Assembly (NCBI GenBank): GCA_950106755.1
Contig: OX467087.1
Span: 6,080,047 to 6,144,046 of the forward strand
Reading direction: 5' to 3'
DNA: 64,000 nucleotides
Origin: Climacium dendroides
Taxonomy: Eukaryota > Streptophyta > Bryopsida > Hypnales > Climaciaceae
The position numbers were made by a program, and so were the translations under genes. Shown piece by piece: positions 1 through 10,540 of this stretch; position 1 is the first letter of the stretch, and each line of letters begins with the position of its first letter. The notes beneath the pieces are model-generated. The model saw only the letters and a list, made by a program, of their open reading frames with translations. It ran no database searches and was not told the origin of the DNA.

Positions 1-866
1 TTAACTCAATTGGACAACCAAATCTTGAAATTATATTTTCGTATGAAAACCTAGCTACCGATTGAGCATCATTATTTTTAGTGGCCATGGCCGCCTCTGC
101 CCATTTAGTGGCGTAGTCTGTTGCAACTAAAATATAACGCTTTCTACCACGTTTACTAGGTGGAGCTATTGGACCAACAAAGTCGATCCCCCACTTTTCA
201 AATGGGGCTAAGGCCAATAGGGGTTGTAATGGCATGGCTTTAGTAGGTGTAGGACGACCCACCCGTTGACACGGATCACAAGTCCGGGCAAAATGGTGTG
301 CATCTTTAAAAAGTGTTGGCCACCAATAACCAACCATTAAAGCCTTACGGGCAGTAAGTTCACCCGCAAAATGCCCCCCACACCCATCGGTATGACAGCC
401 CTCTAAAATTAAAGGTATTTCATTAGAAAATATACAACGCCTTAATATCCCATCGGTACCCTTCTTATATAAGACATCATTTATTAACGTATAAGGAGCA
501 CATTTATGTAAAAGGTACTTAATTTGCTTCTCACTTAATTGACTTGGTATTTGATTAGTTTTTAAATATTCCAATATATCCTTATACTCCGATTGGACTG
601 CTTCTACCACAAATAATTGGCCATCAGGTAAGTCATCATCAATTGGTACAATGTTAGAGTTAGGTGTTGGTTCCAATCGGGATAAATGATCGGCATTGGC
701 ATGTGTTTTGCCAGGCCTAACCACAATTGAAAATTTAAACTCTTGTAAAAGTAATACCCAACGGGCCAATCGGCCACTTAGATCTGGTTTATTAATTAAA
801 TATTTTAATGCATCATGGTCAACATAAAATGTAAAGGGATATCCCAATAGGTGATGACGAAACTTT
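1..866 (-). pseudogene. RNase H end and integrase (partial), gypsy element 1
   Basis: After the frameshift at about 866 the next frame is open to the window edge. It shows the RNase H end (YVDHDALKYLINKPD, NADHLSRLE), then the integrase zinc finger (HTDGCGGHF ... CDPCQRVGRP) and the first part of the integrase core (WGIDFVGPI with the first catalytic Asp, YILVATDYATKW, RFGCPIEL). The remaining Asp and Glu of the core lie outside the window. No ATG starts this part; it is a continuation of pol. Confidence 0.85.
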
Positions 867-867
867 T

Positions 868-1764
868 AACAGCAAAAATCATACCTAATGCCTCACGTTC
901 AATAATAGTATAATTTTTCTCTGCCGCTATCAATTGTCTACTTGCAAAATAAATTGGGTGATCCATGTTCTTTTTATCCTTTTGACTTAGGACACAACCC
1001 AATGCTATGTTGGAAGCATCCACATAAATATGGAATGGTTCATCCCAATTGGGAGGAATTAATACCGGAGCGGTACTTAAACGTTCTTTTAGAGTAATAA
1101 ATGCTTTGGTACACTCTGGTGTCCATATAGGACTAGCACCTTTTTCTAATTTTTTTAATAAATTTGTTAAAAGAGCTGCATGGGTAGCAAAATCCTTAAT
1201 CGCTCTCCTATAATAACTCCCAAGACTAACAAAACTTCTAACATCCGTTATAGTTTTAGGTTGTGGAGTATTTACAATTAAATCAATTTTATTAGGGTCA
1301 GTACTTATTCCCTCTTTACTCACAATAAGTCCCAATAGTTTACCATATGGCACCGCAAATTGACATTTGGCCGCATTAAGAGAAATGCCATATTTATTAC
1401 ATTGACTAAAACAAAGAGCTAATTGGGCTGAATGGTCCTCTTTAGTACCAAAAACACAGAAGTCATCCAAGAAAATCTCCATGAATTTGCGGAGAAATTC
1501 TTGGAAGGCTACCGTGACTATTCTTTGAAAAGTGGCCGGTCCATTACAAACCCCAAATGGCATTCTTCTATGAGCATACGTACCCCAATCGGTAGTAAAA
1601 GTAGTCAACAATTGGTCTTTTAATGCTATACTAATTTGATTGTATCCGGAGAAACCGTCTAAAAATGAATACATTTCATGACCCGCTACCGAATCCAAAA
1701 CACTATCGGTAAATGGCAATGGAAAATAATCTTTTTTAGTGGCTGCGTTTAATTTCCGATAATC
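868..1764 (-). pseudogene. Reverse transcriptase and RNase H start, gypsy element 1
   Basis: Same frame as the upstream gag-protease frame, separated only by TAG 1765-1767. It carries DYRKLN, the palm blocks LDGFSGYNQI and RRMPFGVCNGPATFQR, and the catalytic FLDDF (in place of YVDD). The connection and RNase H start follow (FHIYVDASN, ALGCVLSQK, IIEREALGMIFAVK). The frame is lost at the four-base T run 864-867; one extra base restores the expected FRHHLLGYPFTFYVDHDAL wording in the next frame. Confidence 0.85.
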
Positions 1765-4700
1765 CTAACATATACGAATTTTCCCATTTTTCTTAGGAAC
1801 CACAACAATTGGACTCACCCATTCGCTAAATGGAACGGGATAGATAAATCCTATTTCCAAAAGTTTATCTATCTCTTCCTTCACCAATAGTGAATACTTA
1901 GGATTTAATCGATGTTGCCTTTGGCGAACCGGCTTAGCGTTTTCCTCTAAGGTTATGTGGTGTTCACACACCTCGGGGGGTACACCCTTTAAATCCTTAT
2001 AGGAAAAAGCAAACGTCCCTAAATAAGCCTTAAAGAAATTTAACCATTGATTTAATTCCTCTACTTTTAATTCCCGACTTATTTGTATTATTTTTGAATC
2101 ATCTTCGGTACCAATATTTAAATCCATACATAAATCTTTAGGAACATGTTTTTCAATTGGAATAGACTCAGAAGAATAATCCCATTGATCTTCTGTTTCC
2201 CAAGTAGGTTCTAACTCCGATTGGTTATCAGATATCCCATAGACGGCCTTATCCATTAACCAATAGGCAATGGCCCGATTGGAATCCTCACTGTCTTTAC
2301 AAGGCAGTAAGTATTCCCCAGGCCCAATTTCTTTAAAGGTTCTACCAATTGGTGATTTGGTTGGTTTTATTACCCTATGAAATTGTACCCGATTGGCATC
2401 TACATTTTCCTCATCTCCTGAACTATAATCAAAATCACTAGTATGTTCAACAGATTCCCATTGTGTTTCCCCATGATATTTTTTTGTATACATTTGTAAT
2501 TTAACCTTAGATGAACCAGAACCAATTGTCAATAAACCCCTACCCCAATCGTCTTTAGCTTTGGCTTGATATAGCCAAGGCCGACCCAGTAATATAGGAT
2601 ATGACGTATTAAGAGACAATTGTTGGAACACAATATAATCTATATAATAAATGATATCGGATATCATGGTTTTTAATTTAGGTAAAATACCTTTTGGAAT
2701 TACCCTACTCTGGTCAGCCATACGTAGGACTAATTTAGTCTCTTGTAACCCATTTAATTGTAAACTAGTCATAGTATCCCAATTCATTAAATTTACACTC
2801 GACCCTCCATCAACTTGTACACCACTTATTAGAACCCCATCAATTGTTACATCAATCATAGGAGCCCCAGGATCTGGGCTAATAGCAACTTCATTTACCA
2901 TTTTTCTAGTTCTTTTCCTAATTAAATTTTCTTGAAGAGTAGCCCTGCATTGTGGTGCTACTCCCAACAATTGTTTTATGGATATGTCAGCTTTTAAATT
3001 TCCTAGATCTTCTAAAATGTCATAACCAATTGTTCCATGCATAATACCAATTAGTTTTGCATTTCTATTCCGCCTAAACCGATTGGTCTTATTCGGTAGT
3101 ACTTGACTTCCGATCGGTACTGATTGCTGACCTATTGGTACTGTTTGCTCTTTCCAATTGGGATGATCTGGGACCATATCCAATGCATCACCAATTGGTT
3201 TAACCATAGGTATTAGGTTCTGATCTACCGATGGGATTTCTTGAATGGAATGTTTAAAAATTCCAGGAGCAGGTTGATACTCTCGAAATTCCCCATGGTT
3301 TATAGGATTTAAAGTCCTCAAATTTGACATCACAGGGTCTACCAATGGAACTGATTGGCTCAAGGGAATATTTTGAGGTACCCAATGGGTTTCTTTCTGC
3401 ACTATAACCTCATTGTTTTGATTTTCTATCAATTTATTTTCATCATTAACAATCGGTGTAGTGGTGGTCCCTGATTGAATCAGTGGAGACACCACTTGCA
3501 TTGGTGTTTTAACACTCCCATCGGTATTTTTATTCCCTATCGGTAAAATCACATCTGCATTAATTATAGGCTGACTTACCATCGGTAATTGTTTATTAGC
3601 CCTTGCTCTAGTAGTTACTTGTTTAACATTTTTAATACCATCATTAGATTCCAATTGTTCTTTTAAGTCTAAATTATCACAATCACTCGATGAACCCACT
3701 TCATTTATTGAAACATGGTGAACTACTCTATCTTCATTGAGTACTACTAATTTTGAACCGGTATTATTTTCCCGCACCATCCCATCATTATTACGTGGAT
3801 TTTCCCTTTTTGGCCCATTACATTCCTCTGCAGTGTGGCCTGCTTGGTTGCAATTGCCACACAATGGAACATATGGAATGCTAGCCTTAGGATTTGGACA
3901 ATTCCTAGCGTAATGTCCCATTTCTCTACAATTATAACATTGCACATTAGGATTTTCTTGCCAACTTGGATTATTTCCCCCATAGGTAGGATTTCCTTGA
4001 CTAGGATTGCCATAAGGCATTTGATTCCACCCTTGGTTTTGACTCGTAGGATTTTGAGGAATATACCTATTGGGATTTGCATTAAACCCGCCATTGTTAA
4101 AATTCTTTGGGTTGAAATTTGGGTTAAAGTTAGAATTAAAAATCCTATTCTTGGGCACAAAATTGGGATTAAAATTATTTCCTTTATAATTGAATTGTCG
4201 AGTAAACCTATTGGGATTATTACTGTTATCATAATTGTTATTATTATTATCCACTACATATACTTGACCCATTTGGGCACGTAAATTTGCATCATTAATT
4301 AGACTCTTTTGCAAGTTGCGACAAGATTCTGTCTCATGTTTCCCATTACAAAATCTACACTTGGAAGATAAATTAGGTGGCGAGGGACAATCGTTCAACA
4401 TATGGCCCTGACCTCTACAATTGTTACACCAAATATTGGCTCTATCATTTGGGGGTTGACTTTTCTTTTCTATTGCATTATTTAAATGAACGGCCAAATC
4501 CTCAAATTTATGAGTTAAATCTAACAATTGGGATTCCATTTTATTGGTCTCTATTGGTATTGGTTTAACCACCATTGTACCAATAGGCAAAGTTTGTACT
4601 GGTCCCGCATTGATTGGCACTATTGGTGGTATTGACACTTGTACGGTAGAATTTGGAGGAACATAGGTAGTAGGCGGATATGGAGTTTGGTAGGGAACTA

Positions 4701-5727
4701 CCGGTACCATCCTATCATTAATATTAGGTCTCAATTGAGGTTGAGATTGTATAGCTATCCCATAGTTATCCTCAAAATTCACCTCCTCCCATAATTTTGC
4801 TCTTCTATATGCATCGTTTAAGGTTCTCGGAACAATTTCTTTCACATACGTTTTTAATCTATGTGGAACTAATCCCCTTATAAAAAACCTCGTTTGCATT
4901 TGATCATTATAACCATGATCGGCTGGAAGTCTTAAAGCCAAATCTTCCAATCGGCCATAGTAAGAATCAATAGATTCCCCTAAAGACATTGTAATATCTT
5001 GTAATTGTTCACTCAACCTTTCTTCATAAGCTATTGGTCTAAATTGAGCTAAGAACTCGTCTTTTAAAGCAGTCCAATTGGCAAAATGACCAGGTGCTTG
5101 GCGTTGAAACCATTGTTTAGCATGGGCTTGCAACGTAACCGGAAAAATACTAAGCCAATGGGCTTCCATTCTAGCATTATTAGCATTACATACAGTTAAA
5201 AATTCATGAATATGCCTATCGGGATCACTACCAATTTGTCCATAAAAATTTGGAAATTGCACCAAGGAATATGGCTGATTGGCTTCTTCCCCAGCCCTCA
5301 TGGCCATAGGTAAGACTTGTCGTCTAGGTTCTGCTTCACGCTCCATATCTGAACAATCACTCTCAAACCAATTGATTTCTACTTCTGGTTCAGGATCTAA
5401 TGGATTTAAATCACTATTCAAGTGATGTTCAGTTTCAAAATTATCTCCACTTCCAATTGGTTCACTGTCCCGCTCAAGACTATTGGGATGTGCCGATCCG
5501 GTTATATCCATTGGACCAATTGGTGGAAACCACTGATTATCTGGCTCCTCGTCAGAGGTGGTGTCAGACTCTACATTATAATTTTTCCAATTGGGACTAT
5601 TAGGTAATAAAACAGTCCGATTGTGTTCAAATTGATTGATACACCATTGATATCGGGAACGTGAATGTCTACGAGCCCTTGTCTCTCGAGCACTTACACT
5701 AGACTCGGCTTCCCCATTATAACTCAT
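1765..5727 (-). pseudogene. gag, protease and start of RT, gypsy element 1
   Basis: An open frame of 1320 codons starting at ATG 5727. An acidic N-terminus (1-150) is followed by a retrotransposon gag capsid region (about 150-345), a Pro/Gln-rich linker, and four CCHC-type clusters near residues 432, 456, 596 and 623 (for example CYNCREMGHYARNC). The retropepsin site appears as VDGGSS near residue 972, with Gly where DSG or DTG is usual, followed by ILLGRPWL. The frame enters RT (VVPKKNGKIRIC) and stops at TAG 1765-1767; DYRKLN follows in the same frame. Many family members have Gln or Val at that position. Gln codons elsewhere in this frame are CAA or CAG. Confidence 0.85.
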
Positions 5728-5818
5728 GAGCTATCATCATTATCCCATACACAACCATTCCAATTGACAATTTAGGTTGAATAAATTTTATTCTTCCAAT
5801 TGAAATATGAAAATTACC

Positions 5819-5836
5819 TCCCCAGCATGGTCGCCA
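5819..5836 (-). other. Primer-binding site of gypsy element 1
   Basis: The minus strand reads TGGCGACCATGCTGGGGA three bases inside the LTR end. TGG at the start pairs with a tRNA CCA tail, and the layout matches the TGGCGCC...GGGGA sites of plant gypsy elements. The exact tRNA was not identified. Confidence 0.7.
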
Positions 5837-5839
5837 AAA

Positions 5840-6840
5840 TGTAGAAGGATTTTTATTTCTTCTATAAAAATAAACCCTATTGTAGGATTCGAACACTAGG
5901 AGGTAAAATATCTCGATTGAATTGTAAAATTTATTCCCCAAAAGAAATCACCAATTGCAAGTTTATGTTTGTACAAATTTTCCTATCGTTATCCCAACAG
6001 CCAATCGGTCAGTCCCACTTATCATATCAATTGGGCTTGCATCTTTATTTTAGCCAATGGTCTTTTCTCCAATTGTTGTCTCGCTCCCAATCTACTCCCA
6101 ATTGGTTATCTTTCACAGCACTCCAGCATCTCCCATCGGTATTCAGACTCCCGTATAACACCAATCGGTATTCTCTCTTAAAATGAATTCTCTAAATTAA
6201 CTCAATTGTAAATAATATTATTAATTCTCCCTCAATCGGTTAAGCTCTCCAGTTTCTCCAATCGTATCAATTTTCTCATTTCTTGATTTACACATTTAAT
6301 TCATATACCTCTCCCAATTGGTATTTCTTGATCGACCAGCACTACTCCCAATCGGTATATAACTCACATAGATATTCAATGCAATTACAATCGACCATTA
6401 ACATTCCACAGCATCCATAACCCACAATTTCCAATCGGTTTCAAACTCACACATACACAGTCACATACAATCGCACACAAAGACAAACACAGACTCCATA
6501 ATCACTCACAATTGGCAAAACACATCTTCATATTACTCAAATAAAACAACACAAACACACACTCGTTTTTACTTCCAAACTCTGGAAGGAGCACTTCTCT
6601 CTCTCTCGAAGTCAACTGAGAATAACAATCGGGAAAAACCCAATACATACCGGCCAGCCAGCCACAGTTCAAAACCGCCAATGGGAAACACCTCCCCGAA
6701 TCTTCTTAGCGTACCCTATCGGCAAATACAGCGTACATACCCAGTATACCCCTCCTAACTACCCTCCCGATTGGTAAAACTACTATTATAACATGAAAAA
6801 CTACCAATCGGCCAAACTAAAAATTAGAATTCAGTCCACA
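5840..6840 (-). repeat. 5' LTR of gypsy element 1
   Basis: On the plus strand the segment begins TGTAGAAGGA directly beside the primer-binding site and probably ends at TCAGTCCACA near 6840, giving TG...CA termini and about 1.0 kb. The inner end is firm because of the adjacent site. The outer end is chosen because the CCAATCGG-type words stop at 6812 and DUF4216 coding of the invaded CACTA element resumes at about 6841. An alternative end is at 6792 (TATAACA). Confidence 0.65.
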
Positions 6841-8316
6841 CTTGTGCGGATCATCGAAGAAGAATACTTGTCGACAATGCAATGGGAAAGCAAAAGAGTT
6901 AACGTGGACTCTGCCATCCATGCGAGTGAAGTTTGCTATTGTAAACCCATATTGGTCTTTGCGGATGTTTGCATATCGAGCATCTTTGTTTGATCGAACC
7001 CAATCGCACACCAACACTGTCGTGCAATGATTCCGGTAGTCCAACTCCAATATCTCCTGAATATACCCCACGCACTCATTGGTTCTCTCTATGGGTCGTC
7101 CATTGCGAAGCCCCTAATGCAGTTGCTCAGTGAATGAGGCCACAATTGCGGAGTCGCATGTGACACGGCCCCTCTCTGCACTACGAACACGGAGGTGCAT
7201 GCCAAACGCATACATTTGGCGATGTGAGACTGCATACCGCTCTGGAGGTTGCCCGTACTCTACAACATCGAGATCAATATGTTCACCGGCATGTCACAAA
7301 CTCTGAACTCTTTCACTCAGCTACAATGCAAACAGAGGCAAATCGGAGAGCTCGTTGGGATACCGCACTGGTACTGACGGATGTTGACGACGAAATTGTC
7401 TTCGAAAGGCCTCCCTTTCTTCCCAGATCTGGCCTCTCACTAACACATACTCCCTACAAGGCATTCAGATCATGCATTGTTAGACGACGCTTATAGTACC
7501 AGGGCGCAGTGAAGAAGCATTGTGAAGGTACCATATGTCCTATTCGACATGGACTGCAAGTTTTATGCATTCAGAGAGATGTTCACAATGACGTCGACAC
7601 GAACACGTGTATAGCTGAAACGTTACAATAAATGTTTATCAAGACATGATCTCCGACATTGTGCACATTACCGTCCAGGTCCCTAAACAACAGAAGTACA
7701 AATATGATCTCATAGTAAACTCCAGGGAAACAATGTAAAGAAGGTTGAAAAGAGCACTCACTCCTGCCATGGTTCTAAGCATGCTGCGTTGTCCAGGACG
7801 AAGGCATGCGCGTAGTTGCGAAACTCATTGGACATTTTTTGCTTTTGCATCTTCTTGCTTGAAATAATTTCATCAGTCATGATGGGTTCCTCGGTAGCAT
7901 CCCACACCCGTTGCGTTGTTGCTCCATACTGCTGCATGTATTCTGTGCAAAATCCTAATGTCTCCTCCATTCGATAGCCTTCAGCAATGCTACCCTCGGG
8001 GGGGTGCATACGTCCGCACATAGTCTTTGAGTGTTTTCATATATCGCTCAATTGGGTACATCCACCGGTAATGCACAGGATCGCAAGTGAAAAGTTGCTC
8101 CACTAGGTGCACAGACAAATGAGACATGATGTTCAAGAACGTTGTTGGAAACTCCTTCTCAATCTCGCATGTCGCCATGACAACATCGTGCATCATGTCT
8201 TCCTTGTCATTAGCTCGCACCTCCTTTGCACATAGCCTTTGGAAAACCCTGCTCATTTTAATAATAGCTAGGCGGACCCTCTCATCTAATATGTTTTTAA
8301 CCGAAATGGGAAGAAT

Positions 8317-8416
8317 CTGCAAAACATGTGGACGCACACAAACAAAGTTATTGCATTGTTGGATATTGTCGACATTGAGGTGTACACCAAGAAAGGAGTG
8401 CAAGTGGTTCCCTCAC
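8317..8416 (-). other. Intron 2 of the TNP2 gene
   Basis: The donor CAA/GTGAGG at 8416 and acceptor TTTTGCAG at 8317 remove 100 bases in phase 0 and rejoin HVLMQQ to ILPISV, a continuous block in TNP2 relatives. Confidence 0.85.
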
Positions 8417-8764
8417 TTGTTGCATGAGGACATGATAATCATGTGTCTTCATATATTGCAGCTTCCTGTCCACTAAGCGCTTGTAAATGCTACCCACATA
8501 GTTTGTAGGGGTCCAAATGTTTGAGACAATGGCTACAAATTCCTTGCGTTCATTTGGTGTTAGTATGAAAGGTGCACGTGGCATGTAGTATTGATCATTT
8601 TGCCGTCGTGGAGGTTGTAGCCATATCTCTTCTCAAATGCCCAATTCCTCTACATCTACTCTACTTCCAGCACTGTCCTTCATGCCCAACAAAGTTTTGA
8701 CTAAGTTTTCACACATATTTTTTTCGCAATGCATGGCATCCAAGATGTGAGGTTCCAACAAATG

Positions 8765-9013
8765 CTACCATAAGGGAAAAAAAAATTGGGAATTAAAGAA
8801 AATAAAGCAGAGTTCTGAAAGATGTGTACCACTACTGTCAAGTATGTACTCTTCAAGTGCTTACGTGCTCTTCACTTCTCAAAACAGAGTGTTGTTCATC
8901 CAAGGCAGTGACAACTACGTTACTCCCAATGTCTGATATAACGTCAACTATAATGTCCCAATAGACGTCAGGAATAACAACTGTGACATACAGATGGTTA
9001 GAAACCCACTAAC
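8765..9013 (-). other. Intron 1 of the TNP2 gene
   Basis: The donor AAG/GTTAGT at 9013 and an acceptor with a nine-T tract followed by CCCTTATGGTAG at 8765 remove 249 bases. The join is phase 0 and restores a block conserved in TNP2 proteins, the strongest sign that this is a true intron rather than a broken frame. Confidence 0.85.
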
Positions 9014-9997
9014 CTTCCAATACGGCAACTGGGACAGAGGACACAGGTGCTTCACCCCAGTGACATGAACTGGGTCATCAGGCCCGTTTTCTCTCCCTCC
9101 TAGATCCAAGTATGATTGCCGCCACGCTGTGTATGCGATGGTTTCTTCGGTGGTTTGTTTCCGGGGCCTATCACGAGGCTCCGTTCGACCATTAAACCTC
9201 AAATTGCGTCGGTAAGGGTGATGCCGAGGTAAATAACGACGAACACCACCATACACAATCTTTGAGCCCTTTGTTCTCATGTTAGGAAGAATGTCTCCCA
9301 TTTTAGCCATCCTTGCATCGGTGTCTTTTCTACAACAAGGACAACCCTTGTATCCCTTACAACACAAGCCGGATATGAGGCCTAAGGCCGGAAAATCAGA
9401 GATCGTCCACATCAATACAGCACGTAAGGTGAAACTGCGACTCCCTTCTACTTGGGAGAAATCAAGGGCTGGAACACCTTGCCATAATTCTTCGAGCTCC
9501 TTCAACAATGGACGGATGAAGACACCAACGCCTTTAGATGTAGGTGAGTGCTGTCTTGAAATTAGTATGGATAGTGAAATAAAAAATTTCTTGGTCACTA
9601 ACCAAGGCTCAAAGTTGTATATTAGAATTAGCACTGGCCAAGTCGACCAATTACTGTTGTTCAACTTGAATGGATTCACACCATCTAAAGCTAGAGCCAG
9701 CCGCATGTTTCGCACCTTAGAGCTGAAGGTGCCGAATGCAACGTCTGTGTCGATGTGCTTCCAGGCAGGACTATCGACAACTGAACGCATGATCCCGTCA
9801 TCACTAACATGCTTGAGGTAGCCAGTCAACATCCGAGCTATCTCTGGTGAACGCCACATTCGTTTGAGTCGAGGAATGAGTGGAAAGTGCCAAATGACCT
9901 TGGATGGAATGTTATTTGAGCCATCCATCCACCGGGAGCTACTACAATGGGGACAAATCTCCAATGATGAATATTCATCTAAGGCCTTATTTGTTAA

Positions 9998-10540
9998 AAT
10001 GAGACAAATTGCAGTCTCATTTTAATTTTTCATACATGCAAGGTGGAAGAAGGGTTCATTAAATTGAGACTGTTCATTAAATTGAGACTTGAAAATGTCA
10101 AATATGTATTTCATTAATTTTATACTATTAACTAAAGTAGCACAAACTCAAAAGTACATCTCGATTTACTAATTCCTTTGTAAAAAAGAAAACAAAATAG
10201 TCAAAGACATTATGAAGTGAGACATTTTTAAAAATCAAAACTTTCATATGTCAAAAAACTAATGCATACATGGAGGATAGCAAACTTTAACATGAAATTA
10301 AACATATGAATTACCAAAAATTCACCAAAAACATTTAGAATACAATACTTGGAGACGCAATAGTAATAAAAAAATTTACTATTAATAGAAATCAATTTCT
10401 CATACATAGGCACACTACCATAATAAAAGTAACCAATACATATATAAATGTAAACATGCCCAAACTTGTTAATAATTACAATGAGTGCTCTAATTGAACT
10501 ACCAAAACAACATTTGTCTAAAAAAATTATGAACTATAAG
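9998..10540. other. AT-rich spacer, no gene seen
   Basis: About 540 bases between the truncated CACTA transposase and the next gene. It contains a short inverted repeat (AATGAGAC...GTCTCATT, near 10000-10021) and direct repeats of TTCATTAAATTGAGACT near 10057-10090. Nothing coding is supported. Confidence 0.5.

Larger units (their letters stand above)
1..6840 (-). mobile_element. Ty3/gypsy LTR retrotransposon 1 (3' part outside window)
   Basis: A minus-strand element read from a 5' LTR (about 5840-6840) through a primer-binding site, a ~90-base leader and gag-pol to the window edge inside integrase. Domain order gag, zinc knuckles, protease, RT, RNase H, integrase is that of Ty3/gypsy. RT wording (LDGFSGYNQI, RRMPFG, FLDDF) resembles the plant Tat/Athila-like branch, which is a by-eye judgement. 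The 3' LTR lies before position 1, so LTR identity and target duplication cannot be checked. The element is saturated with CCAATTGG/CCAATCGG-like words up to about 6812, which helps to place its outer edge. Confidence 0.9.
6841..9990 (-). mobile_element. CACTA (En/Spm) element fragment
   Basis: A transposase body with TNP2, DUF4218 and DUF4216 regions in the order of autonomous CACTA elements. The N-terminal ~150-200 residues usual before the CPHC motif are missing on the right. On the left the DUF4216 end is cut by gypsy element 1. No CACTA terminal repeats were found next to it, so both element ends are lost or lie outside the window. Confidence 0.8.
6841..9990 (-). pseudogene. TNP2-type CACTA transposase (interrupted)
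   Basis: Exon 1 (9014-9990) has CPHCSSSRWMDG, FPLIPRLKRMW, CCKGYKGCPCC and ends at LPYWK. A 249-base intron (8765-9013, GTTAGT...GGTAG) joins in phase to HLLEPHILDAMHCEKN in exon 2 (8417-8764), recreating the conserved PYWK...H.LD.MH.EKN block. A second intron (8317-8416) joins HVLMQQ to ILPISVKNIL in exon 3 (7762-8316), which contains DUF4218 (VHYRWMYPIERYMKTLK, EGSIAEGY). A donor GTGAGT at 7761 opens a third intron. The final exon (about 7300 to 6841) reads ERYAVSHRQMYAFGMHLRV and the DUF4216 words VGYIQEILELDY and VFFFDDP. Breaks: TGA 8633-8635 (Arg expected), TAG 7114-7116, and an extra C in the seven-G run 7998-8004. Confidence 0.85.

Noticed and set aside
5883..5905. A GTTCGAATCC word on minus, like a tRNA T-arm and B box
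   Set aside because: The flanking five bases do not pair as a T stem, no acceptor stem or A box was found, and it lies within the LTR.
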